DNA of 64,000 nt from Prorocentrum cordatum (GCA_963575745.1 CAUYUJ010004703.1:17501-81500); one strand, 5' to 3'; counted from the first letter of the stretch, positions 37,836 to 49,637 are shown. Program-made: numbers and translations. Notes: a model not told the origin generated them from the sequence alone.

Positions 37836-40800
37836 TCATTGCGAACGCATGCTTGAAGCTCGCCCCGCGGACACAACCGCGTCTGGGTTGATCAGGTAGG
37901 GCCACAACCTGGCCGCCACCAGAAAGTTGTCATACTTGGACAATGACTTCGCAGATGTGCGCCATGCGCCAGGTATTGGCGGGTCCACCTTAAGTTTCGG
38001 AAGCTCATGCGTCTTTATCCAGCGGCCAGTCGAAGCTCGATGGACACTGATAACAAGATCTCGGGCAGCGCCAACTTCCTGCATCATTTCAGCATCCGAC
38101 TTGTAGCCGTCAGGCAACTCTAACCCGCCGTTCGCCATCTGCGCCACGACCCGCTTGGTGAACTCCATGACCTTTTCAGGCGGATTGAGAAGCATCGCCC
38201 TGCAATCTAACGCGGTGAAGCGCTGGATGAACGGCATCAAGAAATATTTGACGCACGCCGCTCTTGCACAGGCCCCCTGGAGGAAGCTCGGGAGGTCGCT
38301 ATCTTCTGGGAAGATTTTCCTCTCGACGTTGACCTCATTGGGGTCGCTAGTGAATGAGCCCGCCAGTTGGAATGCGCGCAGGCGTCGCCAAAAACTCTTC
38401 AATGACTGCACGTTATGAGGACTGCCGTGGATATTCCAGAACACTTGGTTGCATTCCCAGAATTTGGCGCACCTCAGCCAACGGTAATATGCCGTGGTCT
38501 TGCCGAAGAGGGGCCGGCGCGCAAGGAAACCGCCCGCGACGAAGCACTTCCACACGTCCTCCTCCAGAGGAACGCCATGCGAGCACTCCTGCACAGTGAT
38601 CAGCTTCGCGTGGGCGAATTGGCAGCCTTGCTTCCGAAACTCCTCTGGCTTCTGAAACGCCAACGCAGACATCTCCTTGTGCATGGGGCCCCGCACGTTC
38701 CCCCGAAGAGGCGTCCGCGCTGACTTGGCGTTCCCGCCGTTGCCAGTGATGAGAAGTTGAACGCGGGGCATGTCCACGTTGTGCATGACCAGCGCCTCCA
38801 CCGCCATATCTAGCTTCCGTGCCTCGGGGCAGCCTGCGAACGTTGTTGTCAAGAACAACTTAACTTCGTCAACGGCCCAGTCAGGGACGGAGGGAGCAAA
38901 TGACATCGGCATTGCCGTGTAGCAACTGTTATCTGCCGATTTGGGAATCTGGCTGACGCGAGTGCCCCCGTCGGGGCCTTCCGCGAGCGTCAAGGTGACG
39001 TTCTCGAAGTCGACGTGGGAAGCTTCTTCAGGGCGCGGCTCTTGGAAATAAACACCGAATGCGTCCAGAAGTTCGGCGCCTCTTCCTTTTCCACTGAATC
39101 GCGCATCCATCTCCTGGAGCACTTTCCCGACTTCGGCAGCCCAAACCTCCGCGGCATCCCTGCCGATCGAGAAGTCACGCCGCGTCGTCGGCGGCTGCTG
39201 TCGAAGTTCCCCATGGATGAGTTCCAAGGAAGCGAACACCGCGTCCCAGCTGCGTTCAACTTGCCCCCTATAAAGATGTCGAAACAGCATAGAAGCAAGT
39301 TGCAGCACTTCCTCCATGCCGCGCAAAGTTTTATCACTGAACTCCTCAAGCCTGGACCATCGGCCGTGGCGGTAGGAATACACCCCAGTGTCGTGGGCGC
39401 GCATGGCGCCGATAACAGTTAAGTGCAACAGGCGAGCGGCGAGCATTTCATTCTGCGATCGCCAGGGGATGATCTCCGCCACGTTCAGGGCAACAACGAG
39501 GAGAGCGTGGTACACCTCGACGTTCAGGCTCAGCTCGCGCCAATTCTCCAACGTGGCGTGGAGGCGGTCAATCAGGGCCGCATCGGCGTCGCGTAGATCA
39601 TCGGCAGGAGGAGGCCCCTCTGGTTGCACGGCTATTGCACGGGCAGAAGCAGTAATATCGGAAAACTCGTGGTCTCCCCACATCTGCAATATTTTCTGCC
39701 TCGCGCCCTCGCTCGCGGCAGCATGTCCGCGCCGCCCGTCGGAGGGGGGATCGCCGCGAACACTGCCTTGGCCATCGGGGCGATATACTCGAGCTCCTTC
39801 CGCAGGTGCAGCTCCGTGATAAGGCCTCGTCCCTGGTTGAGCTTCAGCGTTACTTGGGCCTGCTGCTGCTGCTGCTCCCACCTCTGAATCCACTTCCGCA
39901 TTCGCCGCCTTGCGCTGCCTCTTGGAAGGGCGCTGAAAACCGATCTCGGTATTCACCTCTTGTTTGGCTTCAAGTTTGACTGATACTGATGCCGCTGGCA
40001 CCTCTGATTTCACTTCTGCCTTTGCCGCCTTTCGCGGCCCCTCCGAAGTGCGCGGTGGATCGCAGCCGCGCTTGATGGTCCCGTCGCTGGTTCGGGCGGA
40101 GGGCGGCTCGAGCGCATGTCCGCCGCGCAGACGACGAAGCTGGCCCGCGCCACCGCGGCGTTGAACTGCCTCTCGGCCCAGGAACCGCCAGAACAAGTCG
40201 GGCGGCAGACCTGACTGCATAACCGACACATCTGGAATCTGATACGTTCCAGATACGCTTGTCCATGCCACGAGCTCCATGCGGTCGTTGATCTGCACTT
40301 CGCCAGCGAATGCCGCTGGTCTCTCAGAGGCCAGGCCCGCGCGCCCGCCAGCCTCGCCCAACTCCGCGGGGGGCGCGTCGAGCATGCGGAAGAAGTCTCC
40401 TCCCATGCATCTGACTGCGGCGTAAGTCCCGCGCTGCATGTCCGCATCCTCGATGACGGTAAAGTTGCGCCAGTCGACGTAGTCAGCCCGCTCATCGCGC
40501 GGGTTGGCGAACTTGGTGGCCTCGACCTTCCCCCCGCGAATGGTCACCTGCAGCAGCGGCATGCCAGCGTTGACAATCGGGGGGCGCGCGGCGTTTTCAC
40601 GGAGCTGCTCCGCGCCCGTAGGCCCCGCCAATCTCTGAGCCAGGGCGGGGTACAGGATGCAAGCCGAGCCGCTGGACGCCGTCGACATTGTTGTCGTCAT
40701 CGTTGCGGTCGTCTTCGTCAACGTCCGTGACGTTGTTGTCGTCATCGTGACGGTCGTCTTCGTCAACGTCGCGGTCGCAGTAGTCGCCGTCACGGTCGTC

Positions 40801-41426
40801 GCCAACTTCGCCGCGGTCGCCGACGTTCCGGCCGTCGCAAGGCTTCTGGCTACGGCGCAAGTTCCGCGCTGCACGTCCGCATCCTCTCCGCGGGCGGCGT
40901 CCTCGAGGGGGCCAACGTGAACCATTTGACCAGATGTAGGTGGAGCAACGTCTGGACATAACGGGTTCTGCGCCCCGCCTGGACAAAAGTCGGCCCAGCC
41001 GCCTGGCGCGCCCGGCAAGCTGCCCCACGCGAGCGGCATCTGCACCAGACATCCTGACGACGGTAGATGCGCGCGGAAGAAGGGCGCCAAATCAGACACG
41101 TAGTCAGTCAGGTCGGCAACGTCCTGCACGCCAGACTGCAATGCCGCTGTCAAATGAGCACTTGTGTCGTGATGCATGCCGTGAGCAGCCAAAGCCTGCA
41201 CATATTCATGCAGGTCGTGGATCTCGTCGAGGCACTCGCCCGTTGCAACCCATTTAGCTGAAATTTGAGCCACGCCATGTTCACCCAAGCCGCCTTTAAA
41301 CTCCGTCTGAATGGGGGTCACGACGCATGGCAACGCCGTGAACGAACCGAACGACGTCCGAGCCGAACGCGGGCAAACGGACACATGTTCGACGGCGACG
41401 GGGGGGGGCAAGCGACATGCCCCCAT
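37836..41426 (-). CDS. SF3 helicase-like protein of D5 type
   Basis: A 1196-residue ORF. LLITGNGGNAKSA (891-903) is a Walker A of the superfamily 3 type, HAKLITVQE (936-945) a Walker B-like strand, and ECN (992-994) a motif C-like Asn. The order and spacing fit SF3/D5-like helicases of large DNA viruses and polinton-like or plasmid-like elements. The Walker A has Ala where Gly normally precedes Lys-Ser. N-terminal features are a Thr/Val low-complexity stretch (about 205-245) and two related segments, EDADVQRGTCAVAR and EDADMQRGTYAAVR. It would unwind DNA as a ring. No host-gene features seen. Confidence 0.6.
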   Translation of the reverse strand: MGACRLPPPVAVEHVSVCPRSARTSFGSFTALPCVVTPIQTEFKGGLGEHGVAQISAKWVATGECLDEIHDLHEYVQALAAHGMHHDTSAHLTAALQSGVQDVADLTDYVSDLAPFFRAHLPSSGCLVQMPLAWGSLPGAPGGWADFCPGGAQNPLCPDVAPPTSGQMVHVGPLEDAARGEDADVQRGTCAVARSLATAGTSATAAKLATTVTATTATATLTKTTVTMTTTTSRTLTKTTATMTTTMSTASSGSACILYPALAQRLAGPTGAEQLRENAARPPIVNAGMPLLQVTIRGGKVEATKFANPRDERADYVDWRNFTVIEDADMQRGTYAAVRCMGGDFFRMLDAPPAELGEAGGRAGLASERPAAFAGEVQINDRMELVAWTSVSGTYQIPDVSVMQSGLPPDLFWRFLGREAVQRRGGAGQLRRLRGGHALEPPSARTSDGTIKRGCDPPRTSEGPRKAAKAEVKSEVPAASVSVKLEAKQEVNTEIGFQRPSKRQRKAANAEVDSEVGAAAAAGPSNAEAQPGTRPYHGAAPAEGARVYRPDGQGSVRGDPPSDGRRGHAAASEGARQKILQMWGDHEFSDITASARAIAVQPEGPPPADDLRDADAALIDRLHATLENWRELSLNVEVYHALLVVALNVAEIIPWRSQNEMLAARLLHLTVIGAMRAHDTGVYSYRHGRWSRLEEFSDKTLRGMEEVLQLASMLFRHLYRGQVERSWDAVFASLELIHGELRQQPPTTRRDFSIGRDAAEVWAAEVGKVLQEMDARFSGKGRGAELLDAFGVYFQEPRPEEASHVDFENVTLTLAEGPDGGTRVSQIPKSADNSCYTAMPMSFAPSVPDWAVDEVKLFLTTTFAGCPEARKLDMAVEALVMHNVDMPRVQLLITGNGGNAKSARTPLRGNVRGPMHKEMSALAFQKPEEFRKQGCQFAHAKLITVQECSHGVPLEEDVWKCFVAGGFLARRPLFGKTTAYYRWLRCAKFWECNQVFWNIHGSPHNVQSLKSFWRRLRAFQLAGSFTSDPNEVNVERKIFPEDSDLPSFLQGACARAACVKYFLMPFIQRFTALDCRAMLLNPPEKVMEFTKRVVAQMANGGLELPDGYKSDAEMMQEVGAARDLVISVHRASTGRWIKTHELPKLKVDPPIPGAWRTSAKSLSKYDNFLVAARLWPYLINPDAVVSAGRASSMRSQ

Positions 41427-43080
41427 TCAGACGGAGCTGGTCCTTCCGCGCTGAAGGCGTCGTCGAACTCGTCGGGGTTTCTGCGGGGAGAAACGAATGA
41501 AGTCCTCCTGCGGCTCTCAGCGTCGATCCTATTGAAAATCTTAATAGCAGCGTCGCCGAGTAGTAACCCAATGATGAACAACGCATAAAGCATGCCGCTT
41601 GGTTGCGTGCGTCGCGCTCTTCCCTTTCCACAATAGACCGCGCGTGAGGAATACGTATGCCGTTTGTAAGAAAGCCAAATATAGAAACTGGACCGAACAT
41701 TTGCCCAAACACCCCCATGCCTTCGATAGCGCGGTGAACCACGCCTTGAATATACTTGACAACGCCACTGAACCTGACGTGCGCGGCATTCTCCAACCAC
41801 CCACAAGTGGATTGTAGTCCTGGTTGCCATCGTCCCCAGCATGCGTAAATAGACGTGCCGACGTCGGTTGCCACGGCGGCTGGTCGTTCGAGTCCGCAGA
41901 CGGTCTGCTTTCATTTACACTGCGATGGGTGTCTGCGTTGGCAAACAAATAGGCCGCTGGCTTTGTGTCGCTGCCGTTCTGCGTTGCGCAGTCGTTCGAC
42001 ATCAGGAAAGAATGGCGCGGCGGCAATACTACACGTTCGTAGCCATCTTCGTTTGCTGACGAAATGGCAATGAACTCCTGATCGGCGCGCGAGCTCGTTA
42101 CAGACGAGGCAGCGCCAGCAACGTCCTGAACGTGTACGTTCAGCCCGCGGCTCCAAAACCATTGGTTCTGACATGGTAGAAATGGCATGTAATGGTGTGC
42201 CCCGCCGCCGCCGTCATGGTATATCATGGACAACACAATGATTCCTCACGCACATATAGAAGCACAGGCCATCTTGCGAAATGACGTTGCCATTGAAGCA
42301 CATAGCGCCCACATGACCGCACAAACCATGAGGCAATGCATCTGCGATTGTAGCGAAAACGAGATTGGTAAATTGGGAATCCATCCGCATACTGACATGT
42401 ACGTTGTGAACAGCAGTAAGATCACCCCGTTGAACATAGTCTTCGCGATGTCCGGGTGGGTGTTGTTCATCTTGCACGCGTGCTGTTTCAACATCCGCAA
42501 ACTCCAAGCTGCCGCGAAACCAATCCAGAAGCACAGTTGCAGGTGAAGGGACATCATGATCGATCGATGTAAACGCACAAGGTGCAACCCGACTGTCTTG
42601 TAAGTTAAACAGGCAATGGCTGACCTCGCAGCGCTTTGAGCCTAAACGCCTACGGCGGGGAACAGATTCAAAAACAACGCCGCAGAGGGAATGGTTGCTA
42701 CTTTGAAGGTGATGGGAGAGAAAACATGTCGATTGTGCATGCTCTTCAGCGGCCAAGACACGCCAAGAACATTTCGGGCGTGTTTCGTGTGCCTATCTCG
42801 AATTAGCTTTGGCAGAAATCTGAAGAAACCGTGATGACAACCAAAGTCTGATGTCCGCTGGTCCATCACGTGAGGTTGCCTGGCATGAGAGGCACGAACG
42901 ACAGAGGCACGAGCAACCTCTGGATCGCGAGCTGCACTAGCAGCAGCATTGCCAACAGCAAGAGCAGCACCAGGACTAGCAGCAGCACCATCAGCAACAA
43001 CACTGTTAAGGGCATAAGCAGCATCAGCAGCAACACAATCGGACGGGGAGGGTAAACCCAAAGACTAGTATTGAACACGC
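41427..43080 (-). other. remnant coding-like sequence upstream of the helicase
   Basis: Moderate minus-strand frames (41541-42236, 42214-42756, 42642-43061) have non-repetitive, protein-like composition with hydrophobic stretches such as FLYLAFLQTAYVFL, but no recognised domain. They may be decayed genes of the same element. An AGCAGCA-type tract lies at 42930-43040. I could not find terminal repeats. Confidence 0.3.
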
Positions 43081-43289
43081 TATGTTGGCCATGTGGTGTT
43101 TCTGTATATGTATGTGCAGGCTTTGTAGCGTTTGTCTTGACTTGTATTTTTCATCCAGAACTAGGTGTAGATCCACACAATGGAACTACGCGGCGGAATT
43201 CCACGGAACTGTCAGAAAGCAACTTCGAAAACATATGTTCGCAACGATGATAATGGGAAGCTGCCCGAGACACACAAACACACACGCAC

Positions 43290-45000
43290 ACATTACGATA
43301 TTTTCGGGTGCGTTTCGCATGCCTTTCGGGTGTTCTCGGGGTGCTTTCGGGGTGCTTTCGGGAGGCCTTCCAGGGCTTAAAAAAAACATTTAAAAAATAT
43401 ACGCGAGAGGGGTCACAAGGAAGGCACCAGAGGAACACTGAGAGATATCGTGCGTTCGACGTCCTCCAAGCGCCCTGAGCTGATTATTAACTGTCCTCGG
43501 TGGGCACCCCGAGAGCTCCCGACAGGCACCCGATGAGCACCCCGAGGGCACCCGCAAGACACCCGATGAGCACCCCGAAGGCACCCGATGAGCACCCCGA
43601 GGGCACTCGAAAGGCAATCCGCGAGAAACTTGGAAAGCGCCCCCCATGGAACGCGGACGGCGCTGTTTCTCCTCCCCCTCCGGCGCGTCCTTCTCTCTCC
43701 CATCCTCCTCCTCCCCTCCTACTGATCCTCCTGCTCCTCCTCCTGCTCCTTTTGGTGCCCCTCCTGGGCCTCGGAAGACACCGAACTCACGATATCTTCC
43801 TGGTGTCTCCCTGGTGTCTCCCTCGTGCCTCTTTTTTATTGTTTTCTCCGGCTCTGGAAAATCTCCAATACGCAACCTGAAAAACAAAGGGGACAAAACA
43901 AAAGTCTGCCTCGCCCTTCTCTCTCCTATCCTCCTCCTCCCCCTCCTACTTATCCTTCTGCTCCTCCTCCTGCTTCTTCTGGTGCTCCCCCTGGGCCTCC
44001 GAGGGCGCTGAACTCACGATATATTCCTGGTGTCTCCCTGGTGTCTCCCTCGTGTCTCCCTTTTTTTTCTTGTTGTTTTAAGCCCTGGGGAATCTACAAC
44101 AAGCGTCCTGAGGGGCACAGGGGACAAAAGCTAACAAAGGGGACAAACATAAACAAAGGGGACAAAGGGGAGAAAGGGGACAAAAAGGGACAAGGGAAAT
44201 AAAAAGGGACAAAGGGAACAAAAGGTGACACAAGAGACAAAGGGGACAAAATATAACAAATGGGACAAACAGGAAGAAAGGGGACAAAAGTGACACAGGG
44301 GACAAAGGGGACAAAGGGGACAAAAAGGGACAAGGGAAATAAAAAGAGACAAAGGGAACAAAGGGGACAAGAGGGGACACAAAGGACAAAGGCCACACAA
44401 GAATGACACAAGGAGACAGAATGGAACAAACAGGACAAAAGGGGACAAAAAGAAACAAGATATACAAAATTGGACAAAGGGGACAAAAGAGGACAAAAGG
44501 GGACAAATGATATAAAAGGGGACAAAAGGGGATAAAAGGACAAGAGGGACAAACTATGACAAAGGAACGAAAGAAGACAACGTCACACGAAAGGCGCCCC
44601 TAAGGCACCCGCGAAACACCCGAAAGGCACACGAAAGACACTCGCAAATCGCCAGCACACAATTCCTGGAACAAAATATTTCCCAGAAAAGTACTGCATG
44701 TGCTGTTGAACTGTGCTGTGCGACTAGGAAACCAACGCTTTGCTCCAAGCGACCCAAGGATTGCATGGCCAAGGCACCCGCAAGGCACCCGCTATGCACC
44801 CCAAAGGCACCCGCAAATTGTTCACGCCAAATCTCAAGAAACAAAAATCTTCCCAAAGCGTTGCGCTTGCAATTGAAACCTCCGATTATGAAAACAAAAT
44901 TTTGCTCCAATCGACCCAAGATTTCATTGTCAAAACACCCGGAAAGCACCCGAAAGGCACCCCAAAGACACCCAGAAATCGGCACACCATTTTTTAAGGA
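43290..45000. repeat. GGCACCCG and GGGGACAAA short-period repeats
   Basis: GGCACCCGAAAGGCACCC-like words recur at 43310-43375 (complement), 43500-43620 and 44580-44990. A CT-rich tract fills 43660-44060. A GGGGACAAA array occupies 44100-44560, giving spurious Phe/Pro/Cys/Leu ORFs. No gene seen. Confidence 0.75.
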
Positions 45001-45329
45001 AACACATACCCTCGAAAAGTGCTAACAGTTGTATTGAAACTTACATATCCAACAATGATGTCCTGCGCCAGGCGCCCCAGAACTTCATGTTTGTGCGCTC
45101 CGCCCCCCGCAAACATTAACAACAAATGCGCATCATTTCCCGTTTTTCACAGCCTCAAGAAGCCTTCGTGGGCAGCGGTAAGCGCTAGCAATCCCCCCTT
45201 TTCAAAAACCTTCAGCAAGCTCCGCCTGGATCCCTTTGGCTCCCTCTTGGCTCCTTCTCATCTCCCTATTGGCTTCAATTCGGCTCAGTATCGATGGGAC
45301 CCTTTTGTAGCAAAGTTCCACATGGATTC
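45001..45329. other. no recognisable gene
   Basis: Unique sequence leading into the AGGATTCC array; no coding signal. Confidence 0.4.
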
Positions 45330-45417
45330 CTTTTGTGAGGATTTCATTAGGATTCCTTTTGTGGAGGGTTGCAATACGATTCCTTTTGTGGAGGATTGCA
45401 AAACCATTCGGGACCTC

Positions 45418-45648
45418 GATTTCGTTGATTTTGTTGCCTGGGTGCTCTGATTCTCTTGTTTTTTCATTTGGGTTTGACTGATTTTCCTGTTTTTGTTGGT
45501 TTTCGGCGCCCTCGCTCCGCCAGCGCCGCCTCCACCTCGCCCCCAGGAAGGCGCGGGAGAGCAGAAACCAACAAAAACATGAAAATCAGTCAAAACCAAA
45601 GGAAAAACATGAAAATCAGAGCACCCAGGCAACAAAATCAACGAAATC
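45418..45648. mobile_element. foldback element, copy 1
   Basis: Arms of about 80 bp, starting GATTTCGTTGATTTTGTTGC and ending with its complement, surround a GC-rich loop containing GCGCCCTCGCTCCGCC. The structure is a 231-bp near-palindrome. Copy 2 is at 45976-46209 and a third copy at about 46629-46770 retains only the left arm. Confidence 0.75.
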
Positions 45649-45975
45649 AGCGCCACAGACACACCAGGATTTCTTTTGTGGGTGATTACAATAGGACTCC
45701 TTTTGTGGAGGGTTGCACTAGGATTCCTTTGGTGAGGATTTCATTATGATTCCTTTTGTGGAGGATTACAAAAGGATTCCCTTTGTGGAGGATTACAATA
45801 AGATTCCTTTTGTGAGGATTTCATTAAGATTCCTTTTGTGGAGGATTACAGAAGGATTCCCTTTGTGGGGGATTACAACAGGATTCCTTTTGTTAGGATT
45901 TCATTCGAATTCCTTTTGTGGAGGATTACAACAAGATTCCTTTTTGTTGAGAATTGCGAAACCATTCGGGGCCCT

Positions 45976-46209
45976 GATTTCGTTGATTTTGTTGCCTGGG
46001 TGCTCTGGTTTTCCTGTTTTTTCCTTTGGTTTTGACTGATTTTCCTGTTTTCGTTGGTTTTCGGCGCCCTCGCTCCCCCAGCGCCGCCTCCACCTCACCC
46101 CCAGAGGGGGCGCGGGGGAGCAGAAACCAACAAAAACAGCACAATCAGTCAAAACCAGAAAAGAAAAACAGGAAAAGCAGAGCACCCAGGCAACAAAATC
46201 AACGAGATC
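45976..46209. mobile_element. foldback element, copy 2
   Basis: Same arms and loop as 45418-45648 with small differences, again beginning GATTTCGTTGATTTT and ending in its complement. Confidence 0.75.
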
Positions 46210-46739
46210 AGAGCCATTGTGTTGCAATTCTCCACAAAAGGAATCCTATTGTAATCCTCCACAAAAGGAATCCTAATGGAATCCTCACAAAAGGAATCCT
46301 ATTGTAATCCTCCACAAAGGGAATCCTATTGTAATCCCCCACAAAAGAAAACCCAATGAAATCCTCAGAAAAGAAATCCTATAGTAATCCTCCACAAAGG
46401 GAATCCTATTGTGGAGGATTACAATCGAATTCCCTTTGTAGGGGATTACAATAAGATTCCTTTTGTGAGGATTTCATCAGGATTCCTTTTGTGGAGGATT
46501 ACAGAAGGATTCCCTTTGTGGAGGATTACAACAGGATTCCTTTTGTTAGGATTTCATTAGAATTCCTTTTGTGGAGGATTACAACAAGATTCCTTTTTGT
46601 TGAGAATTGCAAAACCATTCGGGGCCCGGATTTCGTTGATTTTGTTGCCTGGGTGCTCTGATGTTCCTGTTTTTCCTTTGGTTTTGACTGATTTTCCTGT
46701 TTTTGTTGGTTTTCGGCGCCCTCGCTCCCCCAGCGCCGA

Positions 46740-46949
46740 ATCCACCTCCAAACCAAACAAAAACAACAAAACCAATGGTTTTCAATAGTTTTCCATTGGA
46801 AACGTTGAAAAACCAGTGGCGTTCAATCGGGAAATTGTTATTTGCTTTGGCTTCTGCCAAAAAGCAACATAAGAAACAACGCAAGACGAAAAAGAAGATG
46901 AAGAAGAACAAGAAAAGCTCGAAGGGGGATCTTGGGAGCCCCCCCCCTA

Positions 46950-46986
<37 letters not shown>

Positions 46987-47440
46987 TGAATAAATACATA
47001 CACTAGAACCATCGCGCGCGCTTCGCGCGCGCTCAAGTTGTAGCTAAGGTCCTCGTAATCGTCACCATCGCCATCCTCATCGCCATCGTCTTCCTCGTCA
47101 TCGTCATCGGCATCGTCAACATCACCATCAACACCATCATCATCATCACCACCATCAGCAACACCATCGTCATCACCGTCGTCATCATCGCAATCGTCAT
47201 CATCGTCCTTATCGTCACCCGCATCACCATCATAATCGTCGTCATCGTCATCGTCATCATCATCATCATCATCGTCGTCGTCATAATCACCATCGTCATC
47301 GTCATCGCCATCATCGTCGTCGTCGTCCTCGCCCTCAGCATCCCTCCCCAAGACCGAGCGTCTTGGTAACTGGGGTTGTGGACCTGAGGCCGCCATGCCT
47401 GGGTGATGGGCCAGAGGTCTGCTGGATGCATGTTCGGATG
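46740..47440. repeat. AT tract, GC hairpin and ATC/GTC triplet array
   Basis: AT dinucleotides at 46952-46980, a GCGCGCGC-TTCG-type hairpin at 47012-47032 (a related CGCGCACTTCGCGCGCGC is at 47682-47699) and a CATCGTC-based triplet array at 47060-47330. Asp- or Met/Thr-rich ORFs here are spurious. Confidence 0.75.
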
Positions 47441-48700
47441 TGGGTGGTGGAAGCTTAGTTTTTCGGAGGCCTATTGGGGAGCTCTAGGGCGGCTCTTGGG
47501 TACTTCGTGGTTGCCTCTAGGGGCCCTTGGAAGTCTCCTGGAGGCCTCTTGGAAACCTATTGGGGCTTCCTGGGGGCCTTTGGAGGGCCTCTTGGGGACT
47601 CCTTGGGGCTTCTTGGGGTCCTCTGTTGGGCGAGGGCTCGAAATGTCGCTTCGTGTTCCCCCCTTGTGTCCTGGAACCACGCGCACTTCGCGCGCGCTTA
47701 GGTTCTGGTCGATTCTGGACACGGCATCAATATCTCAGCGAAATGTCCCGTGGGGTATTGCAGGTGCCTCCCGTTGACGTATAGTTGGTGTTCGGGCGGA
47801 TACTGGGAAGCCCAAGCACAAGGTTAGACTGTACCATAATGATACAACTCTGGATTCGAAGCCGTCCCGAGCGACGCGGTGCAATCCCTGGCACTTTCAG
47901 CCGTGGTAGAATGGCAATTGCTGTTTGGTATGGCTTCTGTAATATGCTAAGGGGCCCTCCGCTCTCCTGTGTGCGCCTCCCTGCGTGAATCGCCTCCTGT
48001 TCTCGAGGCTCTGTCGGCGCCCAGACATGTCTCGGCGCTCGTGAAAGCGCCCTGAGTGCCCGACATGGCTTCCCAGACGGACCTGGGAGGCCTCCTCAGC
48101 CGCCAAGATGGCTCATGATGCCTCCAAGACGGCCCAAGAGGTTCCAAAAAAGCCCAAAGAGCTCGCGAAGAGGACACCCATGAAGAGCCAAAGAAACACA
48201 AGTATTGATTTCCAGTACGTTTTCGATGCTTGTGACGTTATCGTTTTTTCGACCTTCTGGCGCTCCAAGACGGCCCCAGGGGCCTGCAAGACCGCCCCAA
48301 GACCGCTCCAAGACGCCTGCAAGACCGCCCAAAGACGATGGAGGGCGGAAACCCAAGGAACCATGTTCCTGGAAAGCTGTCTGGGAAATACGATTTACCT
48401 AGGTCTCTTAGGGGCCCGCAAGGGGCTTCCCTGGGGGCCCCTTGGGGGCCTATTGGGGCCTCCAGGGAGCCTCTTGGGAGCCTCACGAGGCTTCTTGGGA
48501 GCCTCTTGATGGCCTCCCGGGGCGTCCTAGGAACCTCTCAGGCCGGATACCTTGAAAAGTCGCGCTCTTCGGGCCCTCTTCGGTCGCTCTTGGGGCTCTC
48601 TTGGGGAGCTCTCGAGGCCATTTTGAATTATCTGGGGAGCCTCCTGGGCCGCGGCCGTCTTGGAGCGATCTGAAGAGCCTCTGACGCCGTCCGGGACCGT
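47441..48700. repeat. CTCTTGGGGGCC short-period repeats
   Basis: GGGGCCTCTTGGGG-type words at 47470-47640 and 48410-48660 and the opposite orientation at 48100-48320. The stretch 47700-48060 is unique without a recognised gene. Confidence 0.6.
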
Positions 48701-49481
48701 GGGGAGGCGGAACATGCGAGAGCGCAAAAATGCTTGAAAAACCATCGGGTAATGGACCATTTTCGGCTTCAGGATCTGGGGGGGGAGGAGGGGGGAGGGT
48801 CATCATTTTTGAACAGGTGTTTGACATTACCTGGGTAGTCGAAGCCAATCTGGCGCCAATCTGGCAGACCCAATCTGGCAAACGGGGGCAATCTGGCGAG
48901 GGAGCCAACGCGGATCCAGTCTGGCGAGTCGCCCGAATCGTCCAGCTTGGCCGGGCCAGATCGGCCCTTGGGGCCCAATCCAATCTGACAGTCTGGCCTC
49001 CGACTACCCAATTTGACACTACCACACGTCCAGCAAACAGCCCGTCCTGGCTTCAGGACTCCCAAGCTCGATCCGAGCAGGTGCGGTCGGAGCGCCGGCA
49101 CCGCCAGTGCATCGGCGACGTCGGCGACGAACCGACGCCGTCGGCGTGGATAACATCGAGCTCCACACCCAGCCGCATCGCCGATGAATCGGCGATTTGG
49201 CGCGACCCTCCGACCTCATCTGCGCGGGCCTCGGCTGGGAGGCCTGGAAACGAGCGGCCAGTGTTATGCTGCTCCCATCGTGCTTACGGACCACATCCCA
49301 GAAATAAGTTCCGAGCACGAAGAATGTCGGAAGAGTGCCGAAACGGTGTCGGAAGAGTGTCGGACGAGTGTCTCCCAGGGCCCGACGCGTGCAAACCCTG
49401 GAGGTTTGGGGTACTTTGCTGGTGCTCGAGGTTCTTTCTAGTGATCGAGGCTGAAGCTAGCTGGAACATCATAAATGGGAG
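48701..49481. repeat. CAATCTGGC repeats and unique sequence
   Basis: CCAATCTGGC-type words recur at 48848-48930. The following sequence to 49481 shows no recognisable gene. Confidence 0.5.
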
Positions 49482-49637
49482 GGCACCAACTATACACCAA
49501 CACCGATCCTGGCCCAGGACCCCCCTGGGCCCAGGATCGGTGTATATGCCTTCTTGCGCAAGGCAGGAGGGCGTATACACCGATCCTGGGCCCAGGGTGA
49601 TCCTGGCCAGGATCGGTGTTGGTGTATAGTTGGTGCC
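49482..49637. mobile_element. 156-bp near-perfect foldback
   Basis: Begins GGCACCAACTATACACCAAC and ends with its exact complement; the arms are nested, each containing further CCGATCCTGG/CCAGGATCGG palindromes. It is likely a foldback MITE or cruciform-forming repeat. No target duplication was evident. Confidence 0.75.

Larger units (their letters stand above)
45330..46620. repeat. AGGATTCCTTTTGTGGAGGATTACAA array with strand switches
   Basis: A roughly 25-bp unit is tandemly repeated in one orientation at 45345-45400, 45670-45955 and 46430-46600, and in the opposite orientation at 46225-46410. Two long inverted repeats (45418-45648 and 45976-46209) separate the blocks. Confidence 0.8.

Noticed and set aside
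42030-42060. Spliced-leader gene at CGTAGCCATCTTCG
   Set aside because: The match to the leader stops after nine bases and the TGGCTCAAG end is absent.
44078-44552. Phe/Cys/Pro/Leu-rich ORFs resembling membrane proteins
   Set aside because: They are translations of the GGGGACAAA array on the opposite strand.
46947-47396. Poly-Asp acidic protein
   Set aside because: It is the translation of an ATC/GTC triplet array; no flanking domain.
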